Positions 41,770-53,975 of a stretch of 64,000 nucleotides of DNA are shown piece after piece; position 1 is the stretch's first letter, and each line of letters starts with the position of its first letter. The stretch comes from Pseudoips prasinana (lineage: Eukaryota > Arthropoda > Insecta > Lepidoptera > Nolidae). Location: the NCBI GenBank assembly GCA_951640165.1, contig OX621237.1, positions 11,718,001 through 11,782,000 on the forward strand, in the 5' to 3' direction. The translations under genes and the position numbers were made by a program. The notes under the pieces are model-generated. The model was not told the DNA's origin, did no database searches, and was given only the letters and a program-made list of their open reading frames with translations.

Positions 41770-42520
41770 TTAATATTTGGTATTTAGCACTAACTGCTCA
41801 AGTTTATGCTTAAATGTGGGGCAGTTGTCCGAGCCGCATTTGTGGTCCTGAGGTTTTTTATATGTTTTACACGATGCACAAACTGGTTTAAATTCTGGGT
41901 CATTGTGGTGCTTACATGATTTTGTGGGATGTGCTTCTGCGCATAAGGCACAGGTAGGTAATTTATTACTACAGTACTTGAAAACATGCCCATATTGCTG
42001 GCAGTTTAAACACCAAACTACCTCTAAATCATCAATAAAGCGGCATGTAGCCCAGTCGATGAAAAGTTTTTCTTTAGTGCTGACTAAATGTTTTCTAATC
42101 TCCGGTTCGAGCTCAATTCCCACCCACTTGCGCCCATTAGCTACGTTACGCTTGCGCACAATTTTAGTTTTAGACGTAAAATCGTCTTCGCTGACTTTAA
42201 GATCACTATCTTTGATATTTTGCCTGTATAACGCCGTTAAAAAGACCTGGTCGTCCATTGACGACGGTATATCTTTTATAAGTATGCGCGGTCGTCGCCC
42301 GGATGGAGTTTGAAGTTTTAAACCCGCCGAACGAATGGCCTCGACAGAGCGAATTTTATTGAGTTGGGTTTCATTTGCCACTCGGAGTACAACGCCAGAA
42401 TTGGAAGTTTTTTTAACGCCTACTATTTGAAAACCGTCGTCCGCGGGTTTTATAGCCTTCATAAGCGCTTCCTTGGTCGCCGACGAAGTCGGACTAGAAC
42501 TCTTTGCAAACCTATTAGAG
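41770..42520 (-). pseudogene. R1-like LINE ORF1 (C-terminal part, zinc-knuckle RNA-binding protein)
   Basis: The gag-like ORF1 binds the LINE RNA. From the ATG at 42462, 230 residues are open, and the frame stays open upstream to about 42545, so the start is missing. Zinc knuckles are C151-x2-C154-x4-H159-x4-C164, C171-x2-C174-x3-H178-x4-C183, and a looser C195-x2-C198-x8-H207-x-C209. The stop TAA (41772-41770) lies one base before the ORF2 ATG (41768-41766), a spacing that suggests translation by termination and reinitiation. A full-length ORF1 would be much longer. Confidence 0.8.
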
Positions 42521-42545
42521 CATCTGATTATCGGACAATAACGCT

Positions 42546-43129
42546 AATTGTTATCAAATTACAAGCCTTCCAACAATATCCAACCACAAAATCCCACGTC
42601 CATTTACGTTGGCTTAAACAACACATACATAAATTAACCTCCAACATCCCTGATCGGCAAATTGCTCATTCAGATACCTCGATACAATCGCTACTGATTG
42701 ACAGCCCATTTCAGTTGTCAAATAATTGTACGAATAGGAAACTATCCGACTCAGGGTTGACGCAAGCGGGAAATTTGCATTACCGGTGAGAGAAGACAAG
42801 TCGGTCGTAGTCAAATTGACGTCATTAAAATGGTTACACGAAGCTAAGATGAAAGCTTTGACTAATAACAACATTACCTGTACAAATTACTAGCTCAACG
42901 CTTAAGGCAAGCTATCTGTACTTGTACTGACTTGAATATCGAAGATTTATAATATAATGAGACAACTTGAGTGATTTGTAATCCTTTTTCCTAGAGCTCC
43001 TAGTTACAAGATTGCATATTAGGCCTGGCAGTAAAAAGAAGAGCTGAAAGGATTACTAACGAACTTAACTACAGAGACAGTATTGATCCCGTAAGATAGT
43101 TTGGACTAGAATTTGCCTCCTTATTTTGT
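42546..43129. other. Spacer, nothing recognised
   Basis: Plus- and minus-strand open frames here (42364-42789, 42614-42874) overlap the LINE 5' edge or lack domains. No RNA gene. Confidence 0.35.
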
Positions 43130-43382
43130 GTGATTATACCTACACGAGCTGTGTGGTGACGGCATAGTATATCTTCACCCCATCTCATCCCGCGGGGGGC
43201 ATAGAAATTGACCGAAGGAATAACGAGAGAACGGGCAGCAACGTTTTTTCTGAGAACTATGACCATCAAACTGCGATAGCCAATCCGTCTGCCAAGCGTG
43301 GCGATTATGGCGTATCCCCCATTTTTTTGGGGAGGCTTTTGTCCAGCTGTGGACAAACTTAGGCTGATATGATGATGATGAT
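43130..43382 (+). repeat. LINE/SINE tail-type repeat with (GAT)n end
   Basis: GTGTGGTGACGGCATAG, CACCCCATCTCATCCCGCGG, CGGGCAGCAACG, CCGTCTGCCAAGCGTGGCGA and GGGGAGGCTTTTGTCCAGCT end in GGCTGATATGATGATGATGA. It joins the two halves seen separately at 23215-23415 and 2805-2955. Confidence 0.75.
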
Positions 43383-43792
43383 ACCTACACGAAAATTATG
43401 TCATTTACAATTCCTCCTCTATAACCGACAGGTCATTTATCACCACACCCTACGGTCTCACACTGACATACTAATAGAAAGACGTTTGCCAAGTCTGAGA
43501 AGGGAGCTTATTTTAGTTTTTTTTTAATGGCATGTGATCTATCCATGCTATTTTTTAACTTTTTTTCGAAGTTTTGGCAACTAGACTGTAACAGCCAGAG
43601 TATTACAAGCGTAAGGAATATCAGTGCAACTTATATAGCGAAAAGTTCAGCAGGTGACCTGGTGAATTAAATAAATAAATAATAAGTATACCAAAATACT
43701 GAATAATTTCATATAATAATTTCAGTTATATATAACATGTAGGACAACGCAACGCTTCCAACGTCCAACACCGAAACCTGCTCATAAAGCTT
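43383..43792. other. Spacer, nothing recognised
   Basis: AT-rich without coding frame. AAATAAATAAATAATAA near 43670 is a simple A-rich run. Confidence 0.35.
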
Positions 43793-44388
43793 TTTAGGGT
43801 TCCGTAGCCAAATGGAAAAAAACGGAACCCTTATAGATTCGTCATGTCTGTCTGTCTGTCCGTCCGTATGTCACAGCCACTTTTTTCCGAAACTTTAAGA
43901 GCTGTACTGTTGAAACTTGGTAAGTAGATGTATTCGGTGAACCGCATTAAGATTTTTACACAAAAATAGAAAGAAAAACAATAATTTTGGGGGGTCCCCA
44001 TATATAAAACTGAAACTCATTTTTTTTTCATCGTACCCATAATGTGGATTGTCTATGGATGGCTCTTCAAAAATGATATAGAGGTTTCTGATATAATTTT
44101 TTTATAAACTGAATAGTTTGCGCGAGAGACACTTCCAAAATGGTGTGTAATGTGAGTGCCCTCCCCCCCACTGTAACTTCTAAATTAAGAGAATGATAAA
44201 ACTTAAAAAAATATATGATGTACATTACTATGCAAACTAACAACGAAAATTGGTTTGAACGAGATCTAGCAAGTAGTTTTTTTTAATACGTCATAAATCG
44301 TAAACCGCAATTTGCTTTCATTTAATCAACTGAAATACTTGCTGCTACGGAACTCTTCATGGGCCAGTCCGACTCACACTTGGCCGGT
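43793..44388 (+). mobile_element. MITE carrying a (GTCY)n microsatellite, copy A
   Basis: It starts TTAGGGTTCCGTAGCCAAAT, carries TGTCTGTCTGTCTGTCCGTC (about 43844-43866) and ends GTCCGACTCACACTTGGCCGG. MITEs with hitchhiking (GTCY)n tracts are known from Lepidoptera. It is closely similar along its whole length to copy B (45779-46370), which lies in the opposite orientation. Confidence 0.8.
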
Positions 44389-45058
44389 ATTTTCATTTTT
44401 ATTTCGATCTGTATTTTTAAAACATAAAAATTTTAAGTCAGTCAATTAAATGACGATAAATTTTACCCGACCACACTGACCGCCTAGTGTATTTATAAAA
44501 GTTTTTTTTTATTTGTATTAGTGCTAATATTATTTTAAAGAACAAATAATCCTGGGTTTAAAAAAAGAATAAGGGTCTGCATAAATAGGTCCTTGATTAT
44601 AATTTCGAAGTTTGTATAATATGTAATAAGTTTAATAAAAGTAAATATTATATACTTTATTAAATGCGTTTTATATTCACATACATCTAATTCTGATCAC
44701 CGATAATATTGGGTCGACTCTTTTGCCCCTTATCGAAACTATAAGAAAAGAAATAAATCTTGATAAATCCTTTCAGAACTCATAACAAAGGCGGGTTTGA
44801 GCTTTTGAGCAGGCTGTAATAACACATTGTGCTATTATCCAGCGGAAAACCACTTTTTACTTGAGAGTAATTCCTCAGTGAGAATACGAAACAAGTTTTA
44901 ATTAATATTCTCGTCATATTTCATTACCCTTTAGGGGTTTACTGCTTAACAAACTAAAGAATTTCGCTAGTAATTTCTACCAAGCGTTGAAACTGCCCAT
45001 AATATGGGATTTGTATACATTTCTGGCATTTATATAGATATTATTTTTTTATACAACT
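44389..45058. other. Spacer, nothing recognised
   Basis: AT-rich, no coding frame. Confidence 0.35.
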
Positions 45059-45430
45059 TAGTTGGCAAACAAGCTTTGCGTTCACTGCATACGGCCCACC
45101 TGATGGTAAGTGGTCACCGTAGGCTATGAACGCTTGCAACATCAGAGGCATCATTAGTACGTTGCCGACCCTTTAGAAACTTTACAACTTCCTTTTTGAA
45201 GGGCCCCATGCTGTAGTCTCTCGGGAAAACCGTAACAGGGAGTTCATTCCACAACCTCAACGTACGTGGGAGGAAGTTTCGCTAAAATCGAACCGTACGT
45301 GATCGAAAAGTTTCGAGGATGTGGGGATGAACTCCCTGTCTGTGGCGAGAGGTGCGATGGTAGAAGGTGGCCGTGGGCATCAACTCTGAACACATCCCAT
45401 TGTAGAGATGGTAAAACACACAGAGAGAAA
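45059..45430 (+). repeat. Long copy of the dispersed CACCTGATGG repeat
   Basis: GGCAAACAAGC, CCACCTGATGGTAAGTGGTC, GCAACATCAGAGGCATCA, TTGCCGACCC, then GGGAGTTCATTCCACAACCT, CGTGGGAGGAAGTTTCGC and TGTGGCGAGAGGTGCG. This is the most complete member in the window and shows that the pieces at 2449, 19183, 32950 and 37490 belong together. Confidence 0.75.
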
Positions 45431-45504
45431 ATATATTTCTTATTAATAATATAAATACTATTTGTCTTTAGCTAGAGATATGAATTTAGAATTTTTAAGT
45501 ATGA

Positions 45505-45595
45505 TTATCAGTTGTCTGGTTGCATAGTACACTCTCTGCCTAATTTGGGACCGGATGGCAGCGTTACCTGTACCAAGACATTTATAATATATTAA
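45505..45595 (+). repeat. SINE family A 3' tail remnant
   Basis: AGTTGTCTGGTTGCATAGTA, then CTGCCTAATTTGGGACCGGA match the tail at 35665-35770. Confidence 0.45.
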
Positions 45596-45778
45596 ATTTC
45601 GTGCGGAAGACAGGTTTTTATATTATAAAACAGACCGCATGGACGGTCTAGTTTATTATTCTTTTTTATGTGTACCTATTGAATTGTGATCTTGACAAGT
45701 ACAAGTGTATGTTAATACCCAAGTGCTGAATACATTTCATTATAGACTCGGTTAAGCTATCAATTGGTAATTTAAAAA

Positions 45779-46370
45779 AAAACCGGCCATGTGCGAGACG
45801 GACTCGCACATGAAGGGTTCCATAGCAACAAGTATTTCAGTTGATTAAATGAAAGGTAAATTGCGGTTTACGATTTATGACGTTTTAAAAAAAACTACTA
45901 ACTAGATCTCGTCCTAACCAATTTTAGTTCTTATTTTTCATGGTAATGTACATCATATATTTTTTTTAGTTTTATCATTCTCTTATTTTAGAAGTTACAG
46001 GGGGGGGGGGGGCACTCATTTTACCACTTTGGAAGTGTCTCTCGCGCAGACTATTCTGTTTAGAAAAAATTGATATTAAGAACCTCAATATCATTTTTGA
46101 AGACCTATCCATAGATACCCCACATGTATGGGTACGATGAAAAAAAATATTGATTTTCATTTCTATGTAGGTAACCCCCAAAATTATTGTTCTTTTTTAT
46201 TTTTGTGTGCAAATCTTAATGCGGTTCACAGATAACATCTACTTACCAAGTTTCAGCTGTATAGCTCTTATAGTTTCGGAAAAAAGTGGCTGTGACATAC
46301 GGTCGGACAGACAGACATGACGAATCTATAAGGATTCCGTTTTTTGCCATTCGGCTACGGAACCCTATAA
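45779..46370 (-). mobile_element. MITE carrying a (GTCY)n microsatellite, copy B
   Basis: It begins AACCGGCCATGTGCGAGACG and ends GGCTACGGAACCCTATAA. The (GTCY)n tract appears as ACAGACAGACATGACGAATC on the + strand (46308-46327). By eye it is about 85 percent or more identical to the reverse complement of copy A. It includes a run of 14 G near 46000. Confidence 0.8.
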
Positions 46371-47558
46371 GCGCATTTAAAGCACATTGGTGGCATATTA
46401 TGGCTAGAAGCTATAAATCAGTGTAACGATATACTGAACTGCAGCCTTTTACACATACTTAATATGTTTGTGCTTTTATATCGATATCATATTGCAGCAT
46501 TTATGTACTAAACTGTACTTGTCTTCGCTGTTATTGTTTATTTCTTTTTTATAGGAGTGCTTTTAAACTTGTAGTTTATATGTTATGGCTAATGTTGTTT
46601 TTTATTTCTTTATTTTCATACGTTGTATTTATTTGTTTTTTAGTTTGTTCAAGTTGTGGTACCAACAGAGCAGTGAAATTAAGATAATTTCCATAACGGA
46701 CTCAGTGTAGGTATGTATGCAATTGAAGGCTGGCTCCAAGCCAGACGCCTCGACAAGTCGGAAAACTCCGGGGAACCGCCAAGTCAATATTTGTGATGCC
46801 ATTTAACTGTCCCGCTGCTCGACTTACGATATTTTATTGCTTGATTGATTATCTTACGTAACGTCTCATTTCCTTGTTAAATTATATTGAAAGTTGGGAT
46901 AAACTTAAAAGATTGATCGTCTTTGGCAAGTTGTTGGAGAGCTTCTTCTGAAGAAATTAAGAATATTCAGAAAATGTAACATAAGTAGCTAGCTATACTT
47001 AGCTAAAGACATTAATCTATCTTCGACAAAAGGCAGGACGTCAGTACAAAAATAAATTTACCTCTTACCACTGGTATACTTCATCTTCACAAATTAATAA
47101 ATTAAGTGAATTCAGACTGAAAAGTGGTGTAAATATTTCAACAGGAAGTCCGGGAAATGAAACCTTTACCGTAGAGAGATTTCACCAAAAGCAATTTCGA
47201 AGGTTAACAGACCAATCACTAGAGAACGGTGGTTGTAATTACATCGTGGCTTCATTCCACCTCTTTAATATTAAACGATATATCCCCGATGAAATTTCTG
47301 ATACCAAAAGGTTGGACCGAGCTATTAACCCATTTACTTAAACCTTATACCGTCCGTTTAGTGGCGAGATGTCCATATAACACGATTTTCCCCGGATTAC
47401 TTTATTAAATGATGTAAAAGAAACGCTTTAGAGATTGTTCACTTTACACTTTTAAATTCAAGTATTCCATGTGCTATGTGGAAGATCTTGAAAGTATGAA
47501 TGAACTATTTAACAGTGTTTCCGTGTTAACTTAACTGTTAAAGTAATGTATGTAACAA
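46371..47558. other. Spacer of 1.2 kb, nothing recognised
   Basis: A less AT-rich stretch at 46720-46820 (AGGCTGGCTCCAAGCCAGAC includes a short palindrome) is unassigned. No coding frame. Confidence 0.35.
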
Positions 47559-47730
47559 CAAGCTGTGCCCCGCGGTTTACCCGCGTTATACTTTATAAAT
47601 TATACTTTATAATTTATACAGGGTTTCAGCTAACTCCATAACAAATTTTATTTAAATCGTTCGAATTAAAAAGTAACAAACATACACCCTCACATACTCA
47701 CAAGCTTTCACCTTTATAATATTAGTGGGA
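47559..47730 (-). mobile_element. Helitron-like short repeat, minus strand
   Basis: The + strand reads AGCTGTGCCCCGCGGTTTAC, AAAGTAACAAACATACACCC and CACCTTTATAATATTAGTGG, the reverse complement of the layout at 48424-48606. Confidence 0.65.
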
Positions 47731-48423
47731 TGAATATAGAATTCAGTGTTTACCAGGATACTAAATTATTTAATTTAATTATTTTACATGTCCATCTTCG
47801 AAAGTCCAAAAGCGAAACCAGTTGTCCTAAATCTTTTTTTATTCTTATGTTGTCCTGTTTATTTTCAAAATAATAATTTTACGTCAGTCAACGAGGTGAC
47901 TTCAATTTTTAAGCGATCGCACCGTCATCTTACTGAATCTGATCATGACATGACAATATCACAAGTATTGCCAATAATAAAAGTAACACATTTAAAATGT
48001 AAAAATCTATCTTGAGATAGGTTCGGATTATTTACAATATATAACAATATGTATATATATGCAATTCTTATCCCTGAATCTGAGTTGCACTAACCACCTA
48101 GTAGGCCTCTGAGGTAGCTGACCCACTATTGTCTAATAATTAAACGAATACCTTAACGTGCCCTTAGAAACACAGAGACGCCAAAAGATAAAACTACATC
48201 CATCCTTAAACCGATCGTGCATCTAGGTGTTTATCCTTGCCAATAGTTTACCAACCGGAAAATAACGCCATTAAGTAATAAATAATATTTATTTAATTCA
48301 GTAACAATTAGTTACCATAACAGAACTACGACAAGCTGTTTTTTCACGTAATAAATATTTTTTTGATAGCTGGAACCATTCTCGTAGTTACTAAAATTAC
48401 TATCAATTTTAGTGTTATCAGTT
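47731..48423. other. Spacer, nothing recognised
   Basis: A 75-codon frame (47788-48015) has no domain. Otherwise AT-rich. Confidence 0.35.
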
Positions 48424-48606
48424 ATCACACTAATATTATAAAGGCGAAATTTTGTGAGTGTGTGTGTGTTTGTTACTCTTTCACGCAAAAACTACCGGAC
48501 GGATTTTGATGAAACTTTGTAGTAATATATAGCTTATATATCCGAATAACACATAGGCTATAATTTATAAAGTTTAATGCCGTTAAAACTGCGGGGCACA
48601 GCTAGT
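48424..48606 (+). mobile_element. Helitron-like short repeat
   Basis: It starts TCACACTAATATTATAAAGG, has (GT)n and TACTCTTTCACGCAAAAACT, and ends GCGGGGCACAGCTAGT, a CTAGT terminus. Confidence 0.7.
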
Positions 48607-49199
48607 TGGATAAATTTAAAAATATTTCGACTTTACTAATCCATAAAGAAATGAGGGAATACGGTATCAGTAATTTTATGTTAGATTGTGAGGCACCGAA
48701 CCGTCGCAATATAGGCTCGGGGATCCTAATAACTACATTTAATGCCATTTGTAGGTATACTGGGTTCACCCGCGTTGTTTATAACGCTGCTATATAAGCG
48801 ATAATACAACCTTTATTGCCAATAACAAGTACTTATTTCGGTAAACGTGATTTTGGGACGTGACGCCGACAGTTTGCGCGAGTTTATTAAGCCGACATTG
48901 ACAAAGATTTGCTGCTACTATGGACGCCAAATCGATAGAAACACTTTGAACTTGACAGCGGTTGCTCCGCAATATATTTATGCTAACATAATTTATGTGA
49001 GGCAAAATGTGAATATGTATAAAAATAGAAGTGATATGCACACAATAAACACTAGAATTAAGGATAAATTGTGAGCTGAATCTCAAAATCTCTGATTTAT
49101 AAAAGGTTCATTCTTCTTTTGTCGGACTGAGTATCTGAATTAATAAAAAGATAGCCAGATATAATATATATATATATATATATACTGACTGCAACTCGG
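48607..49199. other. Spacer with (AT)n microsatellite
   Basis: No gene; short frames on both strands at 48606-49086 lack domains. An (AT)n run lies at about 49159-49184, just before the jockey-like LINE remnant. Confidence 0.4.
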
Positions 49200-50895
49200 T
49201 GTCACATATATCTAATGTATACATAAAATTAAATGACGTTCAAAAAATTCTCAAAACAATTGATGTCTGAAAATCAGCTGGTCCTGATAATATACCCCCC
49301 ATTTTTCTTATTAAATGTGCCGACACAATTTCAATTCCAGTTTGTATATTGTTTAGTAAATCACTTGCAGATTGTACGGTACCTTTACTATGGAAAAGTG
49401 CATTTATAACACCAATACACAAAAAGGCTCACGCACAGAAGTTGTAAACTACAGACCTATATCTAAGTTATGTGTACTAGCAAAGGCGTTTGAGAAATTA
49501 ATTCATACCCAACTTTACGCTTCATTAAGTAACGGTTTTAGCCAGTCTTAACATGGTTTTTTAAAAAAGCGTTCAACAACTTCTAATTTGCTATTGTTGA
49601 ATGACTTTATATCCGAAGCGATGAGCAAGGGAAAGCAGGTCGATGTCGTTTACACCGATTATAGGAAATGTTTCGACAAAATACAACACCACTTGTTGAT
49701 AAGTAAATTGGAACTCATAGGTATATGCGGAGACTTACTTAGATGGTTTTCATCGTATATATCTAATTGGTCGCAAACTGTTGTTATTAATAATTATATA
49801 TCCAGCTGGGTTGTCATCCAAGTGGAGTTCCACAAGGTTCATTGCTAGGTCTTCTGCTATTCTTTATCTTTGTAAACGACATCGACAAATGCTTTCACCA
49901 CTCTCACTTGCTATGTCGTGCAGACGATATGAAAATATTCTCAGCCGTATCTTCTCATACTGAAGTTCTTAATCTCCAGTCAGATTTAAATCGTCTGAAT
50001 AATTACTGCAAGGTAAACAATCTTGATCTAAATCCGTCCAAGTGTTCAGTAACCACCTATAGTAGGAAATCAAATACTATCCTTTATCTAAATACTGCCT
50101 TAACGGGCACAAACTCCGAAAATGTATTACTGTAAGAGATCTAGGCATTATTCACGACTTAAATTGCTTTTTAAGGATCATATTGACCACATTATAAGTA
50201 AAGCATCTCAAGCATTAGGTTTTGTAATGCGAATGTCATCTAATATCAAAAATGCTAAGACATTCAAAATTTTATACTGCACTTTTGTTCGCAGCACATT
50301 AGAATATTTTAGTCAAGTGTGGAACCCCTGTCATAACACGTATATTACACGTGTCGAAAACATTCAAAAGAAATTTATAAAGTATCTTTGTTACCGTCTA
50401 AAATGTAAATTTAAGTCAGAAGACTACACTTCACTATGCGCCAAATTTCATTTTCTTCCTCTAAGTATGCGGTGAGAAATCACCGACATTATGTACCTAT
50501 TGAAAATTATATCCAGTGGAATTGATTGTCCCGATCTCCTTTCAAAAATTCAGTTTAATGTTCCTAATAAAGTGGTGAGACATCATGTTCCTATTCATCT
50601 ACCTTTAGTGTCAACCAACTATCGTCAGAATGCGTTCCTGTGGCGAGCAAGTAATAGCTTAAACAAAAAAAAAACGATTTTTGACGTTGTTAACTCTAAA
50701 CCAGAGACGGTGAGAAGGGGCTTAGCCAAGATTTTTTCAATAAGATGTATTAGTTTAGAATAATATCAAGTATAGATTTGTAAGTAATGTTTTTATTCGT
50801 GGAGACCTATCAATGGCTCTCTGTTATGTATACATACAACACTAAAATGACGCTGAAAGCTGTTGGTCTTCCTAAGAGAAATACATAAATAAAAT
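49200..50895 (+). mobile_element. Jockey-like LINE, decayed copy
   Basis: It shares its 3' end with the element at 13140-14350 (TTCGTGGAGACCTATCAATG, GCTGTTGGTCTTCCTAAG, AAATAAAATAAATAAATAAA). It includes more of the RT N-terminus than that copy but has several frameshifts and stops. Confidence 0.85.
49210..50763 (+). pseudogene. Jockey-like reverse transcriptase, multiply frameshifted
   Basis: Pieces in order: KSAGPDNIPPIFLIKCADT (near 49270), FITPIHKK, LLLLNDFISEAM and VVYTDYRKCFDKIQHHLLIS (49588-49848 frame, catalytic Asp), FSSYISNWSQTVVINNYISS, then GLLLFFIFVNDIDKCFHHSH and RADDMKIFSAVSS (FADD changed to RADD) in 49842-50135. Next come SQALGFVMRMSSNIKNAKT and TLEYFSQVWNPCHNTYI (50122-50475), then YLLKIISSGIDCPDLLSK (50491-50763). 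At least three frame changes and stops at 49550 and 50473. Confidence 0.85.
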
Positions 50896-52199
50896 AAATA
50901 AATAAAATATCAAGAAAGAATCTCCAAGAACTGGCCTATAATATTTTAATTAAAAAGGCTTATTAGACTATAAATTATTATTTTAATGATAAAAACGCTT
51001 GGTCGCTTGGCTGAACGTGAGCTACGTTATATTAAGGATATTCGTCTATACTTTACTCAATTGACTGTAGAAATAATGATGATAATAATTTAACTTTATA
51101 GATTTTTAGATATTCATTATAATTTATTTTCTCTTGAACATGTCAAACGCTGTTTGTCCGAAGGCTGTTAACGACTTTTAATCTTCTGTTACAGTTGTAT
51201 CATAGTGTTGATTTAATCATGCTATCGGAAATAGCCATTCCGATATTTGCTTGAGCCATGGGTTAATAATAAACAATAAAACAATTGAATACACTGTGTA
51301 GCACATAGCTCAACTCGATTTACCTAGATTATAGTGAGATGAAAATGTCAATTGTGAAGGCTTCATTCGAACGCATCTACATTGAAGAATAATATTTACA
51401 CAAGATGTAAATCAAGGCCTCGAAACGAGCTAAGCTTTGAGATCAGCGGCTCTTTTTGTACGTCACGTACACGAATTCCCACTATACGCTGATTCGGTAT
51501 TTTAAATTGGCTTTTTTATTCCCCCATTTTGAACAACGGGAGTGATATAAGTTTGAACCCTAAGTTTGTTTCTCTGTGGTATCTTAACGGATGAAAAAAT
51601 TTCAATTCCGTTTTTGAGGTTCCATCAATCCTCTTGAAAAGGAGATTTTTACATGAGATATAATCAAGGTATATAAACGTATCCAAGGCAAATGCGTAAG
51701 TCATGCAAATTTTATGGTTTTTTTTAATTGTCTTACATTTTTTTTATTTCTCTGCTTTCTTTTTCAAAAAAGAAGATGTCATTTTAGTAATTTACTTTTA
51801 TTAAAATATTTTCCTTCTGCTTAATAACTAAGTAACTTTGAAATGTCTCACATCTCTAGATTTTAGTAGCGAGTGATACCTACTAGAAATCAAACTTAAC
51901 TCAGAGCTATTCTAGATTTCACCTGGAAAAGTCGCTAAATTAAGATTTAAGCAATACAGTAATCTTTATTGCACAGCCGCGAACTGTGTTTGACTTTTAA
52001 ATGCAAACATTAAAGTCAAATCACGTTTAAATTAAATTTCCTTGAAGAATATAATATTAAACTAAGAACTTTAATAAAAAATCACACAGTGTATAAATAT
52101 TTCGACAATTAGGATAATTTATTTTCAGATCTGTTGTTTAGAATAGTCATTAAACCAAAAAACATAAATATTTCTAATAGTTAAGTATATCAGCAACTA
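50896..52199. other. Spacer of 1.3 kb, nothing recognised
   Basis: AT-rich. A minus-strand frame at 51516-51704 has no domain. Confidence 0.35.
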
Positions 52200-52845
52200 T
52201 AATTTCGTGTCTTTTTCTTAGCGTGTCGATGGCAAACTAATTAATTTTTTTGTGCCCCAGAACGTGGCCACTCTGATTGCCCTGTTTGTGGTATACCTAA
52301 GATCCTGTCATGAAGATGTGGCAGGGAAGGTTGCTCACGATGTTAGGTAGTCTATGGATTGGACCGATGCTACACAAATACAGTCCATTGGGGTTGCTCG
52401 ACAGTCCCAACATAGACATGTTTTCTTTCCTTAGACCCACCTGAGTCCGGAGTCTATTTAGGGACTTTCAGATCGGCCACGGCAATAAATGCGGTGGCAT
52501 GCTTTTGGAAAAAAAAATATTTGGTAAGCATTTTTGTGCACGCCAGATGGTGCATCTTGCTCTTGAGAGATCGGTCGTCAGCGGAGCAGGGCATTTAGCA
52601 AAGCTTTTCTATTTTAAGTCTTTGCGGCAGTAGCTTATGCTCATAGAAGGGTTGCCGGGGATCAGCATCCATTTTAACCCTTTCTTGGGAGCCTGCCACG
52701 GCCCTGCTACCCTCTGGAAGCGCTATGCCAGCAAACAAATATGGAAATGGATACAGCAAATTTTTCGTGTCAACATGAATTATTAAATAAACAAATAAAG
52801 CCATGAAGACAGCAGCTGTTATTTATTAAGAGTATACACAACATG
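52200..52845. other. Unassigned, relatively GC-rich stretch, possibly an old LINE 3' end
   Basis: Composition is clearly less AT-rich than the flanks. The minus strand has the frame FAGIALPEGSRAVAGSQERV (52595-52804), which looks protein-like but ends in stops. It directly precedes a 5S-like repeat, as LINE or SINE tails often do. I cannot name it. Confidence 0.3.
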
Positions 52846-52847
52846 AG

Positions 52848-53060
52848 GCGCTCATAGCTAGATGCTCTCACCGGTCCGTAAGCGATCGGCGAGGTTAAGT
52901 AACTAGGCTCGCGGTCAGTCTGTCAGCTCTGAGCGTCTCCGTGCTTCGGAGGGCAAGTTAGGCTATCGGTCCCGGTTGTTGTCATTAGACAACATTCGTT
53001 AAGCAATCTCAGAGGCCTACTGGGCGGCTTGAACAACTCTGACACTAGGGTAACCACTGC
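52848..53060 (+). repeat. 5S-rRNA-like SINE/LINE-tail remnant
   Basis: TCACCGGTCCGTAAGCGATC and GGCGAGGTTAAGTAACTAGG followed by GCGGTCAGT resemble the 5S rRNA stretch GATCACCGA-GTTAAGCAACGTCGG-GCGGTTAGT. Then GTGCTTCGGAGGGCAAGTTA and CGGTCCCGGTTGTTG match a tail common in Lepidoptera. Too diverged and incomplete for a working 5S gene. Confidence 0.55.
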
Positions 53061-53975
53061 CCATACGATAAGTAAGTAATTTATTAAAAATATCCGTATA
53101 TTTTGTTTGTGGCCTGATTGAACGAGTATATTCGAAACTGTAATACTTCATATCAACGTCAGCGGAATGGCAGCAGTAAAATGTTTGCGCAGAAAATCGT
53201 TCCAATAATGTTCCACCGTTATAAGTCCATTAAACTATTTGTTACTTAAAACATGTAAAATTTTAAGTAACAGCAAAATAATTTTACATAACCGAAGTTC
53301 AAAAAAGAACAGATCTTCATTTGGCTACTTACGTAAATGTTATTATAAATATTTATTTGCTATGATATTTTTCTATTATAGTGTTGGTATTCGAACTGTT
53401 ATTTTTTGAATATCTTCAACCTTATACATATAAGGAGATAAAATCAATTTCTAGTACTAGAAGTTCAAAAAAAGAATTACTTAAATATTTATTTATTGGA
53501 TATAAATAAAGAGATAAGCATATGGTAAAATAAAAAAACGATGATATGTGTGATGAATCATCAGTTTTCTATAATGTTAACATGAAATTCGTAGATAGTG
53601 GAAGGGCTGGATCGAGTTATACGCCTATTCAACAGAGTCAATTTCTTACAGAAATGGTTATATCTCGTGAAGTGTTGAGACAGAAACTATATAGTAACTG
53701 TATTTATAAGAATGGCTTATGAAATATGACAGTTGGTTTTCCTTATGTACCGAGCGCAAATGGCATTTACTCGAGAACTAAAACCGATTCAACTAAGATA
53801 TTATATATTTATATCTGGAAAAAGGATATATTAAACTTATATTGTATTATTAATAACAATATATTAAATTTAGACTATGTCCGTCTTCTTATTTCTATAT
53901 CGAAGTAAAAGTAAGAACTAAATAACGAACCATAAAAAATAAGATCCATTTTCTGTTAAAATTGTCCTGTTTTTA
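53061..53975. other. Spacer, nothing recognised
   Basis: AT-rich. Short frames at 53017-53205 (-) and 53726-53908 (+) lack domains. Confidence 0.35.

Larger units (their letters stand above)
38382..42545 (-). mobile_element. R1-clade non-LTR retrotransposon, 5'-truncated and inactivated
   Basis: In the 5' to 3' direction on the minus strand: the end of ORF1 with three zinc knuckles, ORF2 endonuclease, reverse transcriptase, a C-terminal Cys/His motif, a 3' untranslated region and a poly(A) tail (T-run 38382-38398). ORF2 carries a TAG near its start (41747-41745), a frameshift with lost sequence near 40611-40691 and a TGA near 39728. The endonuclease and the GCPQGSVLAP motif place it in the R1 clade (R1, TRAS, SART relatives), but it is not in rDNA. 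Truncated relatives: 3648-4152 and 31062-31690. Confidence 0.88.

Noticed and set aside
42364..42789. 141-codon plus-strand ORF
   Set aside because: Half is antisense to LINE ORF1 and half is unrelated flank.
52860..52970. Working 5S rRNA gene
   Set aside because: Only part of the 5S sequence is recognisable and it is fused to a repeat tail.
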